The notes under the pieces: model-generated
Database searches by the model: none
What the model was told of the DNA's origin: nothing
Seen by the model: only the letters and a program-made list of their open reading frames with translations
Position numbers and translations under genes: made by a program
DNA from: Verrucomicrobiota bacterium
GTDB taxonomy: Bacteria; Verrucomicrobiota; Verrucomicrobiae; Limisphaerales; UBA11358
Assembly: GCA_014860005.1 (NCBI GenBank)
Contig: JACZKP010000121.1
Coordinates: 1 to 49,795 of the forward strand
Length of the DNA stretch: 49,795 nt
Reading direction: 5' to 3'
Shown: in pieces, positions 36,710 through 45,535 of the stretch
Numbering within the stretch: position 1 is the stretch's first letter
Layout: every line of letters starts with the position of its first letter

Positions 36710-37429
36710 TCATTGCGGCGGTTCGGCGAAATTCTCGCCGCGGAGGATTCTGGCTTTCAAACTTTCTGCCTTGAGTCCAGCGACGCGACCATCGGCGAAC
36801 AGGTAATTGCCAGTGCCTGTTGAATGGTCCGGCGACTTCCGGCCCGGGCTGTGCCGGTCGGGCTGAATGTCACTGATCACCCCGGGCCAGTTCTTCGCCC
36901 ACGACCGCGAGTGCGTGTGATCCGAACTGATACCCACCTCCGTACGATCCGAGGTGATGAACACGGTGTGCGTGTCACTGGGACGGCGCAGTGCGTCGAG
37001 CTTCCGGTAGTCCGGCCCGATCGCGGCGCCGAAGATGTTCGCTTGCCGAACCGAAGTGTATTCGTTGAGCACATAACTCGAGCCGCCGTTGGCGAGCCGC
37101 TCTCCGCCTTTCGGATCGGCGGGGCAAAGCCGGATTTCGTCCACGTTCCCGACGTACGGCGCGAGGCTGATGATCCACGAGCGATTGGTGTCGCCGCCCG
37201 CGCCGTGCATCGTGCCCGGCAGATAACCGTTATGGTCCTCGGCGTACATTGCCATCGCGAGGCCCATCTGCCGCATGTTCGACTTGCACACACAGGCACG
37301 GGCTTTGGCTTTCGCGCCAGCCATGGCCGGCAACAACATGGCGGCCAGGAGGGCGATAATGGCTATGACCACCAGTAATTCGATTAAAGTAAACGCGCCA
37401 CGGCGGGTGAACGCCTGATTCGTCTTCAT
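36710..37429 (-). CDS. Type II pseudopilin-like protein (H-X-DG type)
   Basis: 239 residues. The N-terminus [20 protein letters not shown] is a prepilin peptidase substrate; cleavage before Phe13 puts the essential Glu at position +5, with Ala rather than Gly at -1. The C-terminal [13 protein letters not shown] segment preceded by His is the H-X-DG signature of the large pseudopilin-like family expanded in Planctomycetes and Verrucomicrobia. The middle is a globular extracytoplasmic domain. It lies 58 bp upstream of the PEP-CTERM gene and could belong to the same transcript, but these genes are scattered singly across PVC genomes, so linkage may be accidental. Confidence 0.92.
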   Translation of the reverse strand: MKTNQAFTRRGAFTLIELLVVIAIIALLAAMLLPAMAGAKAKARACVCKSNMRQMGLAMAMYAEDHNGYLPGTMHGAGGDTNRSWIISLAPYVGNVDEIRLCPADPKGGERLANGGSSYVLNEYTSVRQANIFGAAIGPDYRKLDALRRPSDTHTVFITSDRTEVGISSDHTHSRSWAKNWPGVISDIQPDRHSPGRKSPDHSTGTGNYLFADGRVAGLKAESLKARILRGENFAEPPQ

Positions 37430-37582
37430 AGTTTATTAGCTTCTGCATTCAATCCACACGGACATGGATCCGGGCAGCAGGAAAGCCCGAGGTAATTGTT
37501 GAGTTGAATCGGTCCTTTCCTCCGGGGCGTCGGCGCATTTCATGCGTGGACACACTCCGGCCGTGGAAAGGCCAACCGAGAA

Positions 37583-37909
37583 TTAGATGAGGGAAGCCGG
37601 CGGACCGCGGCTGGGGAGAAGCGAGTACTTGGCAACCGGTAACAAAAGCGGTGCAGGTTGCAGGCAAACGAAGACTGCCGAAGTCATGATCGGAAGCGGC
37701 ACTTGTGGCGAAGTCGTGTCAACCTGGCCGCTGGCGAGCAGCGTTACGGCGCATCGGTGGTCGGGGGCGGCGGCGTCGGCATGCAGGAGATGGTGCAGTG
37801 CCTTGAACTGAGCCATCGCAAGGACAAACAGAAACACGCCGAGCAGCAAGCCCGCCTTCAGCGGCTTGTTGCGCAGCGGTTTGCGCGTTGGTTCTTGTGT
37901 GACATTCAT
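37583..37909 (-). CDS. Small His/Cys membrane protein (DUF2946-like), copy A
   Basis: 108 residues with one N-terminal hydrophobic segment (LKAGLLLGVFLFVLAMAQF). The conserved-looking core ALHHLLHAD followed by HRCAVTLLASGQVD is shared with the protein at 48206-48523. Both end in a Gly/Pro/Arg motif (LLPSRGPPA here). The His and Cys cluster after the membrane segment suggests extracytoplasmic metal binding. It resembles DUF2946-type small proteins that accompany metal efflux genes; that assignment is tentative. It is divergent from the efflux operon and marks the left edge of its regulatory region. Confidence 0.65.
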   Translation of the reverse strand: MNVTQEPTRKPLRNKPLKAGLLLGVFLFVLAMAQFKALHHLLHADAAAPDHRCAVTLLASGQVDTTSPQVPLPIMTSAVFVCLQPAPLLLPVAKYSLLPSRGPPASLI

Positions 37910-38074
37910 GACGACAGCCTAATTAAGCAGATTCCATGCACGGCGGCAATTGCGACTTGTGCAAGTCACTTGCAGGCATGTTGCGGGTCATGGACTAATC
38001 AACTAACGCGAACGCATTACGCTCCAACAAATTGAGCGATCATACGCACGAAGGCACGGCGTGCAAAAGCTCCT

Positions 38075-38515
38075 GTGAGATTCGCATTGAAAATCTTTTG
38101 CTTGAACACTATCAGTAGATGCGTGAAGTCGCTTCAGACCTTGTTGACGTTGTTTCTAGTGGCCCTGTGGCCGCTGGTGACGAGTCATTGCAGTCTGGAG
38201 CAAGTGCCCGGCCTTGAGTTTCTGGCCTGCGGCGACGAAGTCACCGCCCCACCGCACCAGGAGAATGACTGTGAGACGGATAGTTGCGTTTCGGTCGAAT
38301 CCGGCTTCTACAAGACCGAAGACGGACGACAAGTGGTGCCCAAGCCGACGCTCGTCGAACCGGGATTCTTGGCAGGAATTCTACTGGCATCAGCACAGCC
38401 GGTCCTTGTCACCACCAGCATTGCCTTCGATTCTATCCCACTGGAACTTCTCAAGGCCTGGCAGTTCTCTCACCGCGCTGCGGCCGCCCCACGCGCTCCG
38501 TCGCTTCCTTCGTAA
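38075..38515 (+). CDS. Small exported cysteine-containing protein at the head of the efflux operon
   Basis: 146 residues from GTG 38075; no ATG is available, and GTG 38123 (giving KSLQTLLTLFLVALW as the signal peptide) is an alternative. The mature part has CSLE, FLACGDE and CETDSCVS cysteines, then VESGFYKTEDGRQVV. It ends in QFSHRAAAAPRAPS, an Arg/Ala/Pro tail like those of the two small His/Cys proteins nearby. No family is recognised. Position 96 bp upstream of the outer-membrane channel gene suggests a periplasmic metal-binding or accessory role in the pump. Confidence 0.65.
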   Translation: MRFALKIFCLNTISRCVKSLQTLLTLFLVALWPLVTSHCSLEQVPGLEFLACGDEVTAPPHQENDCETDSCVSVESGFYKTEDGRQVVPKPTLVEPGFLAGILLASAQPVLVTTSIAFDSIPLELLKAWQFSHRAAAAPRAPSLPS

Positions 38516-38611
38516 TTAGTCCCGATCTGGGACTTTCCCATCTGAACTCGGTGTGTACTCACGCCGTGCAGTTCTTGTTTTCCCCATTTGGTTTGTCCGT
38601 TTGAGAAGATT

Positions 38612-39907
38612 ATGAAGCGAACGATTTTTTACAGTTCAACACTATTACTGGCAGTGGCACTGGGCAGCGTTGCTGCCTTCCCCGTCGGAAGCCAGACATC
38701 CAACATCGCGCCCGGCACGAATGGGTTGAGTCTCGACGCGGCGATCCAGTTGGCGCTTGAAGCCAATCCGCAACTGCGCGCTTCATTGGCCCGTGTGGAT
38801 GCCTCCGTCGGGCGGGCAAAGCAAGCGAGGCAATGGGGTAATCCAGAATTGGAGTTAAGTGCGGAAGACTGGCCGGTGAGCGGAGGACAGGGCTTCGCGG
38901 ATGCCAAGCAGACGATCGGCGTCGCGCAAACGCTGCCCTTCCCGGGCAAGAAGGCGCTGGATGGGCAGATTGGCAACGCGGGGGTAAAGCTCTCAGAAGC
39001 CGAACTGACTCTACGCCGGACCGAACTGGTGCGGGACGTGAAGTCGGGCTTTTTCCGGGTGTTGGCGTCAGAGCGAGTTGTGGAAGTCGCCAAACAACTG
39101 GTGGTGGTGGCGGAGTCATCTGCAAACACGGCGCGGAAGAGGGTGGACGCTGGAGCAGCGGCATATCAGGAACAGTTGCGGGCAGAGGTGCAGTTGGAAC
39201 AGGCGCGGACAGAGTTGACGGGATTTGAGCGTGAACTGGCCACGGCGCAGCAGGCTTTCGCCACGCTCCTCGGGCGGCCCGACTTGAACCACGCCAAGCT
39301 CACCGGCGCGCTGGCAGACAGGCCAAACGCGCGCTTGCTGGAACTCACCCCCGAAGAGCACCCGGGAACGCATCCCCTTCTAAATACCGCGCAAGCGAAT
39401 CTGGATCGTGCGCAGTTGGAGTACCGCCGGGTTCGGCTGGAACCGTATCCGGATGTGAAGGTGGGTGTGGCCGGCGGACGCATCGGTGCGACGGACGAAT
39501 CCATCATTCAACTTGGGTTCTCGCTGCCGCTCCCGCTCATTGATCGTGGCAAAGGCAAACGGCAGGAAGCACGGGCGAACGTAAATGTCGCGGAGGCGGA
39601 AATGCTCGCCGCGCAGCAGCAGTTGCAGCGCGAATGGGCGAATGCCCGAAAGCGCTATCGCACGGCGGCTGAACAAGTGGCCAACTACCGCGAGCGGATT
39701 CTCCCCAAGGCGGCGGAGGCATTGCGCCTGATCCAGACCGGGTTTGAAGAAGGCAAATTTAACTTCATTGACTTGGTGGACACACAACGGACGACCGCCG
39801 AAGCACGCCTGGCCTACCAGGAAAAGCTACTCGAATTGAACGTGGCCCAAGCGGAACTGGAAGCGATGCAAAAGCCACAAACCCATCAAACTTTAACCAC
39901 GAAATAA
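38612..39907 (+). CDS. TolC-family outer membrane efflux channel (CzcC/CusC-like)
   Basis: 431 residues from ATG 38612; the eight upstream codons are not conserved. Signal peptide TIFYSSTLLLAVALGSVAA, then two outer-membrane-efflux repeats, each with a long coiled-coil hairpin: LDAAIQLALEANPQLRASLA, GVAQTLPFPGKK, and in the second half LGFSLPLPLIDRGKGKR and EGKFNFIDLVDTQRT. The order of genes (channel, adaptor, RND pump) and short gaps match czcCBA-type heavy-metal efflux operons. Trimers form the outer-membrane exit duct. Confidence 0.92.
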   Translation: MKRTIFYSSTLLLAVALGSVAAFPVGSQTSNIAPGTNGLSLDAAIQLALEANPQLRASLARVDASVGRAKQARQWGNPELELSAEDWPVSGGQGFADAKQTIGVAQTLPFPGKKALDGQIGNAGVKLSEAELTLRRTELVRDVKSGFFRVLASERVVEVAKQLVVVAESSANTARKRVDAGAAAYQEQLRAEVQLEQARTELTGFERELATAQQAFATLLGRPDLNHAKLTGALADRPNARLLELTPEEHPGTHPLLNTAQANLDRAQLEYRRVRLEPYPDVKVGVAGGRIGATDESIIQLGFSLPLPLIDRGKGKRQEARANVNVAEAEMLAAQQQLQREWANARKRYRTAAEQVANYRERILPKAAEALRLIQTGFEEGKFNFIDLVDTQRTTAEARLAYQEKLLELNVAQAELEAMQKPQTHQTLTTK

Positions 39908-39922
39908 CGAATTAAAAGAACC

Positions 39923-41455
39923 ATGAAATCGAATCACAACATGAACCGGACGGTCACCGTGAGGCTGGCCGCGCTGGCAAGCATTGTGGCCGTGGTGCTG
40001 GTGGCCGGATGCAAGAAGGAAGATGCCCACAGCGACCATGACGGGCACAAGCACGGCAGTACCCAGGCCGATCCCGGAACCGTTGCCCGTTGCGCGAAGC
40101 ACCAAGCGCCAAAGGAGCTTTGCTTCATTTGCGACCCGGGCCTGCGCGACAAGGGCCGCCTGTGGTGCAAGGAACATGACCGATACGAGGACCGTTGCTG
40201 GCTTTGCCACCCGGAGCTTGAGGACAAACAACGGAAGTGGTGCAAGGATCATTCGCTTTACGAGGATGAATGTTTTCTTTGCCGGCCCGACTTGCAGACA
40301 AAGCCACAAGCCGTAGTGCCGAGCGGCACGTCAATGGCGGCGTTGATGTGCAAGGAACACGGCGTTCCAGAAGCCGAGTGCGGCATCTGCCATCCCGATC
40401 TGGCCGGCCAGTTGAAGCCGGGCGATGGCCTCAAGGTGCGGTTGCCCTCGCCAGATTCCGCCGCTCTGGCCGGTGTGCGGACCGGCAAGGCGACCGTGGG
40501 CGGACTGGGCGATGGCATCAACTGTCTCGCCGAACTCGCCTTCAACCAAAACAAGCTGGCACAAATTGTCGCGTCCGTCGGCGGCATCGTCCAGGAGGTC
40601 TCGGTGGACCTCGGCAACACGGTTGATGAGAAACAGGTCGTCGTCCGTATCTGGTCGGCGGCGATTGCGGAAACCGTGGCCCGGGCGGTCCTCACGCACC
40701 AAACGTTGGAGCGGGAACGGAAGCTGCGGGCCGGGCGGGTGACGTCCGAGCAAGACCTGCAACGGGCCGAAGCGGAGCATCGCGCGGCGTGCCAGCAGGC
40801 GCGGACGCTGGGTTTCAGCGAGGAAGACATTGATGCCTTCGGCACCCGGCCCGAGGAGCCAGTTTATCTGGAAGTGCGGGCGCCGTTCGCCGGCGAGATC
40901 ATCGAGCGCACGGTGGTGCGCGGCGCGTTGATCGAGGCAGGCAAGCCGCTCTTCACGCTGGCCGACCGCGCCACGATGTGGGCGATGTTGAACATCCCCG
41001 AAGCCGAATTGGGGCGCGTGCGCGCGGGTCAGACGGTGGAACTGCAGGTGGATTCGATTCCCGGGCGCGCGTTCATCGGCAAACTCACCTGGATCGCCGC
41101 GGAAGTGGACGAACGCAGCCGCATGGCTCGGGCGCGGGCGGAACTGCCGAATCCCGACGGGGCGTTCAAAGCCCGGATGTTCGCCCGCGCGCGGATACTG
41201 ACGGGCAACGCCGATGGCGCGTTGGTGCTGCCCGCCGCCGCCGTTCAACAGGTGGAGGGCCGGTCATTGGTCTTTGTGAAGCTGGCGGAGGATTTGTTTC
41301 AGGCGCGCGCGGTACGGCTGGGCACCCGCTACAACGGGCAACTCGAAGTGTTGGAAGGGTTGCACGCCGACGAGCACGTCGTCCTCGCCGGCAGTTTTCC
41401 GCTCAAATCCCAATTGTTGATCTCCCGCCTTGGCGCCGGCTGCGCGGACGAATAG
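39923..41455 (+). CDS. RND efflux adaptor lipoprotein with four CX2HX6CX2C modules (CzcB-like)
   Basis: 510 residues. A lipoprotein signal (VVLVAGC, C30) is followed by a His-rich patch (HSDHDGHKHG). Then come four modules of identical spacing, CX2HX6CX2C: C57-H60-C67-C70, C82-H85-C92-C95, C107-H110-C117-C120 and C143-H146-C153-C156, each ending C-x-P-[DE/G]-L. From about 165 a standard adaptor body follows: lipoyl-like half (ASVGGIVQEVSVDLGNTV), helical hairpin, second lipoyl half (VRAPFAGEIIERTVVRGA) and beta-barrel (VQQVEGRSLVFVKL). The modules look like periplasmic zinc-binding knuckles that could hand metal to the pump. It starts 15 bp after the channel gene. Confidence 0.92.
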   Translation: MKSNHNMNRTVTVRLAALASIVAVVLVAGCKKEDAHSDHDGHKHGSTQADPGTVARCAKHQAPKELCFICDPGLRDKGRLWCKEHDRYEDRCWLCHPELEDKQRKWCKDHSLYEDECFLCRPDLQTKPQAVVPSGTSMAALMCKEHGVPEAECGICHPDLAGQLKPGDGLKVRLPSPDSAALAGVRTGKATVGGLGDGINCLAELAFNQNKLAQIVASVGGIVQEVSVDLGNTVDEKQVVVRIWSAAIAETVARAVLTHQTLERERKLRAGRVTSEQDLQRAEAEHRAACQQARTLGFSEEDIDAFGTRPEEPVYLEVRAPFAGEIIERTVVRGALIEAGKPLFTLADRATMWAMLNIPEAELGRVRAGQTVELQVDSIPGRAFIGKLTWIAAEVDERSRMARARAELPNPDGAFKARMFARARILTGNADGALVLPAAAVQQVEGRSLVFVKLAEDLFQARAVRLGTRYNGQLEVLEGLHADEHVVLAGSFPLKSQLLISRLGAGCADE

Positions 41456-41473
41456 AAGCCAAGAAGTTTCCTT

Positions 41474-44400
41474 ATGCTCAACTGGCTCATCACCGCTTCC
41501 CTTAAGAACCGTCTGCTCGTCTGCGTGCTGGCGGGCGTCCTCGTCGTTGTGGGCGGGCGCGCCCTGTTGCACCTGCCGATTGACGCCTTTCCGGACACCA
41601 CACCGGTCCAGGTGCAGATCAACACCAGCGTCCCGTCGCTCAATCCACAGGAGGCCGAGCAACAAGTCACGCAGCCCATCGAGCTCGCCATCAGCGGACT
41701 GCCGGGACTGCAAAACGTGCGTTCGATCTCAAAATTTGGCCTGTCGCAAGTCGTGGCCACGTTTGACGATCACACCAGCATTTATCTCGCACGGCAGCTC
41801 ATCATGGAGCGGCTGCAAGGCGTCGAGCTGCCCGAAGGTATTGCGCGCCCGCAGCTTGGCCCCATCTCGACCGGCTTGGGCGAGGTGTTTCATTACGTGG
41901 TGCGCTCGGACAATCCGGACCGCACGCTGACCGAGTTGCGCGAATTGCACGACTGGGTGGTGAAGCCTGAGTTGCGCAAAGTGCGCGGCGTGGCTGAAGT
42001 GAACTCCTGGGGCGGCTTCGAAAAGCAGTTCCATGTCGTGGTGGACCCGAACCGGCTGGTCAAGTACCGCGTCACGCTGGAGGAATTGATTGAAGCGCTT
42101 CAGGCCAACAACCAGAACGTCGGCGGCGGCCAGATCGTGCGAAGCGGGGAATCGCTGCTCGTTCACGGCATCGGCCTGACGACCAACACGGAGGAAATCG
42201 GCGACATCGTCATCGTGGCGCACGACGGGATGCCCGTGCGGGTGCGGGACGTGGCTACCGTGCAATTGGACCACGAAATCCGCCGCGGGGCGGTGACGGC
42301 CGCCGGCCAGGGGGAAGTGGTGTTGGGACTCGGCTTCATGCTCATGGGCGAAAACAGCGCCGTGGTGACGCACGCGCTGAAGGCAAAGCTGGCCGAGGTC
42401 CAGAAGTCACTCCCCGCGGACGTGGAACTGCGGGTGCTCTATGACCGGACGGAATTGGTGGACAAAGTCATCCGCACCGTTCAACACAACCTGCTGGCGG
42501 GCGCGTTGCTGGTCATCGCCGTCCTGTTCACGTTCCTCGGCAATCTCCGCGCAGGACTGATTGTTGCCACGGCCATCCCTCTCTCCATGCTGTTTGCCGG
42601 CGAACTGATGCTGCAAACCGGCATCGCCGCGAGCTTGTTGAGCCTCGGCGCGATTGATTTCGGGCTGATCGTGGACAGTTCGGTCATCATGGTCGAGAAC
42701 TGCGCGCGGCACGTGGCCCAGCGCCGCGACAAGCCGTGGCTGGACACCATTCGTGACGCCGCGATTGAAGTGCGCAAGCCGACGATGTTCGGCGAGTTGA
42801 TCATCCTCATCGTGTTCCTGCCGATCCTCGCGCTGGAGGGCATCGAGGGAAAACTTTTCAAACCGATGGCGCTGACCATGATTTTCGCGCTGCTCGGCTC
42901 GCTCATCCTGTCCCTCACCCTGATGCCTGTGCTCGCCAGTCTGCTGCTGCCGAAAACGATCAAACACGCCGATCCGTGGCTCGTGCGCCAGGCCCGGCGG
43001 GGCTATGCGCCGTTGCTCGACTGCGCGCTACGGTTTCGCGCCGCTACGCTGCTGACGGCCCTCGCGCTGGTCTGCGGCGGGGCGTGGCTCGCCTCGCGCA
43101 TGGGCGGGGAGTTCATGCCCAAACTCGGCGAACAGGCCCTCGCGGTCAGCACGGTGCGCCTGGCCGGCGTTTCCCTGGACGAAGCCGTCGCGTGGAACAA
43201 CCGGATCGAACAAGCGCTGCTGGCGGAGTTCCCGAATGAGATCGAGCACGTCTGGTCGCGGCTCGGCACCGCGGAAGTGGCCACCGATCCGATGGGCATC
43301 GAGTTGACGGACTTTTTCATGGCGCTCAAGCCGCGCAGCCAGTGGAAGAAGGCCCGCACCCAGCCGGAGTTGATTGAGGCCATGCGCAAGGTGTTCGACA
43401 AGCAGCCCGGCATGACGGCCGCGTTCAGCCAACCCATCGAAATGCGGCTGAACGAGATGATTGCCGGCGTGCGCGGCGACGTAGCCATCAAAATTTACGG
43501 CGACGATTTGGAGACACTCCGGGAACTCTCCGAACAGGTGCAGGGCGTGTTGTCGGGCATCCGGGGCGCGGTGGACATCACCGGCGAACAACTCACCGGC
43601 CAGCCCGTCCTGCAGGTGCGGGTGGACCCGGAGGCCATCGCGCGCTTTGGCGTGCCCCGGCGACATGTGTTGAACGTCGTGGAAGCGGTCGGCGCGATCA
43701 AAGTGGGCGAAGTGCGCGAGGGACAACGACGGTTTCCGCTCGCGGTGCGGCTGCCCGACCGCCAGCGGACCGATCCGGACGCGTTGGCCAACACGCTCAT
43801 TCCCACGGCCGCCGGGCCGGTGCTGCCATTGAATCAAGTGGCGCAAATCACCGAAACCGAAGGCCCGGCCAGCATCAACCGCGAATGGGCGCGGCGGCGT
43901 GTGACCGTGCAAGTAAACGTGCGAAATCGCGACGTGGCCGGCTTTGTTGCTGAAGCGAAGCAAGCGATTGGTGAGCAGGTGAAACTGCCGGAGGGTTACT
44001 CGATGGACTGGGGCGGTCAGTTTGAAAACATGGAACGAGCCAATCGGCGGCTGATGTTCGTTGTGCCGATGGCCCTGGCGTTGATCTTCGTGCTGCTCTA
44101 CTTCAGCCTCCAATCGCTGCGCGACGTGTTTATTGTAGCCACTGGGATTCCGTTGGGTGCGGTCGGTGGCGTGCTGGCGCTGTGGCTGCGGGACATGCCG
44201 TTCACGGTGAGCGCCGGCATCGGCTTTATTGCCCTTAGTGGCGTGGCCATCCTAAACGGTCTGGTGCTGGTGACCTTCATCAAGCAGATGATGGAAGGGG
44301 GCGTGCCGGTGGAAAGGGCAGTTCGCGAAGGCTGCTTGGTGCGATTACGTCCGGTGCTGATGACGGCGTTGGTCGCCGCCGTGGGCTTCATCCCGATGGC

Positions 44401-44551
44401 AGTCAACGTGGGCGTGGGCGGTGAAGTGCAACGCCCGCTGGCGACGGTGGTCATTGGCGGGATTTTCACGAACACGCTGCTGACCCTGTTGGTGTTGCCG
44501 GCGCTCTACACACTGTTCAAGGGCAAGAAAACCGCCGAAGTCGAGGCATGA
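41474..44551 (+). CDS. Heavy-metal RND efflux pump (CzcA/CusA family)
   Basis: 1025 residues. Proton-driven exporter of divalent or monovalent metal from periplasm and cytoplasm. Twelve TM helices in the RND pattern are visible, with the HME signature DFGLIVDSSVIMVEN in TM4 (D395, D401, E408), the CzcA-like arrangement linked to Zn/Co/Cd pumps, and two large periplasmic loops (VPSLNPQEAEQQVTQPIE; QLTGQPVLQVRVDPEAIARF). It ends in the typical short cytoplasmic tail LYTLFKGKK. It starts 18 bp after the adaptor gene. Zn/Co/Cd rather than Cu/Ag is inferred from the TM4 acidic residues and the zinc-uptake genes next door. Confidence 0.95.
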   Translation: MLNWLITASLKNRLLVCVLAGVLVVVGGRALLHLPIDAFPDTTPVQVQINTSVPSLNPQEAEQQVTQPIELAISGLPGLQNVRSISKFGLSQVVATFDDHTSIYLARQLIMERLQGVELPEGIARPQLGPISTGLGEVFHYVVRSDNPDRTLTELRELHDWVVKPELRKVRGVAEVNSWGGFEKQFHVVVDPNRLVKYRVTLEELIEALQANNQNVGGGQIVRSGESLLVHGIGLTTNTEEIGDIVIVAHDGMPVRVRDVATVQLDHEIRRGAVTAAGQGEVVLGLGFMLMGENSAVVTHALKAKLAEVQKSLPADVELRVLYDRTELVDKVIRTVQHNLLAGALLVIAVLFTFLGNLRAGLIVATAIPLSMLFAGELMLQTGIAASLLSLGAIDFGLIVDSSVIMVENCARHVAQRRDKPWLDTIRDAAIEVRKPTMFGELIILIVFLPILALEGIEGKLFKPMALTMIFALLGSLILSLTLMPVLASLLLPKTIKHADPWLVRQARRGYAPLLDCALRFRAATLLTALALVCGGAWLASRMGGEFMPKLGEQALAVSTVRLAGVSLDEAVAWNNRIEQALLAEFPNEIEHVWSRLGTAEVATDPMGIELTDFFMALKPRSQWKKARTQPELIEAMRKVFDKQPGMTAAFSQPIEMRLNEMIAGVRGDVAIKIYGDDLETLRELSEQVQGVLSGIRGAVDITGEQLTGQPVLQVRVDPEAIARFGVPRRHVLNVVEAVGAIKVGEVREGQRRFPLAVRLPDRQRTDPDALANTLIPTAAGPVLPLNQVAQITETEGPASINREWARRRVTVQVNVRNRDVAGFVAEAKQAIGEQVKLPEGYSMDWGGQFENMERANRRLMFVVPMALALIFVLLYFSLQSLRDVFIVATGIPLGAVGGVLALWLRDMPFTVSAGIGFIALSGVAILNGLVLVTFIKQMMEGGVPVERAVREGCLVRLRPVLMTALVAAVGFIPMAVNVGVGGEVQRPLATVVIGGIFTNTLLTLLVLPALYTLFKGKKTAEVEA

Positions 44552-44578
44552 TCGCCCGCGCTTCGGTTAGGAAGCACA

Positions 44579-45427
44579 TCAGGTAGGGCGCTGGAACTTC
44601 TGCGCAATCGCGGCCAACAGCAGCACCACACCCAGCGCGCAGACAATGGCCGCGCCGGTTGGCACGTCGAGTTGGAACGAGGCGTAGAGTCCGCCCACGC
44701 TCGCCAGCGTGGCGGTCGCCCAACCCACCACGAGCTGCGATGGCAACGAACGGGCCAGAAAAATTCCGCAGGCGGCCGGCACAATGAGATACGAGAACAC
44801 GAGCAAGACGCCGCCCACCTGCACGAAACTTGTAACGATCAGGCCAAACAGCGCGTAGAACAGGAAATCCCACCAGCGCACTCGCAGACCGCTGGCCACA
44901 GCCTTGTCGTGGTCGAATGAGAGCGCGATGAACTGCCGGCGAAATATGAAATGAACCACTGCGATCCCCGCATAGAGCGCCGTGGTCTTCCAGATTTGCG
45001 GCCACGTCACCGTGAGCAGATCGCCCACCAGGGTCTTCTGCAATTCCTCCTTCCCGTGGGGGCTTTTGCTCAACAAGAGAATGCCCGCCGCCGCCGCCAC
45101 CACATAAACAATTCCGATCAACGCCTCCTGTGGCACCCGCGTGCGATGAGTGGGACGCGTGAACGTAAACACCAAGGCGCCGGCCAGCGTGAACCCGAGC
45201 GACCAAAAGAAGTTATGCGGATCATCGGCTTCGTGGCCGAGGTAAAGGCACACACAGGTCCCCAGCGTGGCCACCTGCGCCAGCGCCAAGTCCACAAAGA
45301 TGACCTCCCGTTTGATGACGTGCAGGCCATAATACACCAGAATCCCAGGCAGGAGCAGGCACGCGACCAGGGGCCACTTCATGACCGACATGATTTGAGC
45401 CCACGTCACCGTGTCAGGAGCATCCAT
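44579..45427 (-). CDS. znuB: Metal ABC transporter permease (ZnuB/MntB family)
   Basis: 282 residues with eight or nine TM helices. The family core GLHVIKREVIFVDLALAQVATLG near the N-terminus and FVQVGGVLLVFSYLIVPAACG near the C-terminus are characteristic of ABC-3 permeases for zinc and manganese. It forms the inner-membrane channel of an uptake system with the substrate-binding protein encoded 108 bp upstream. No ATP-binding partner gene lies beside it, which is unusual. It converges with the efflux pump gene 27 bp away. Confidence 0.9.
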   Translation of the reverse strand: MDAPDTVTWAQIMSVMKWPLVACLLLPGILVYYGLHVIKREVIFVDLALAQVATLGTCVCLYLGHEADDPHNFFWSLGFTLAGALVFTFTRPTHRTRVPQEALIGIVYVVAAAAGILLLSKSPHGKEELQKTLVGDLLTVTWPQIWKTTALYAGIAVVHFIFRRQFIALSFDHDKAVASGLRVRWWDFLFYALFGLIVTSFVQVGGVLLVFSYLIVPAACGIFLARSLPSQLVVGWATATLASVGGLYASFQLDVPTGAAIVCALGVVLLLAAIAQKFQRPT

Positions 45428-45535
45428 ATTTCAAAAACAATGCAGGTTCTCACCAACAGCGAAACGTCGGACTTCCATGGTCTTGGAGCGGCAAATGCCA
45501 GTGGTGCGGGAAATCCATCATCGGAGGTTGGATGT

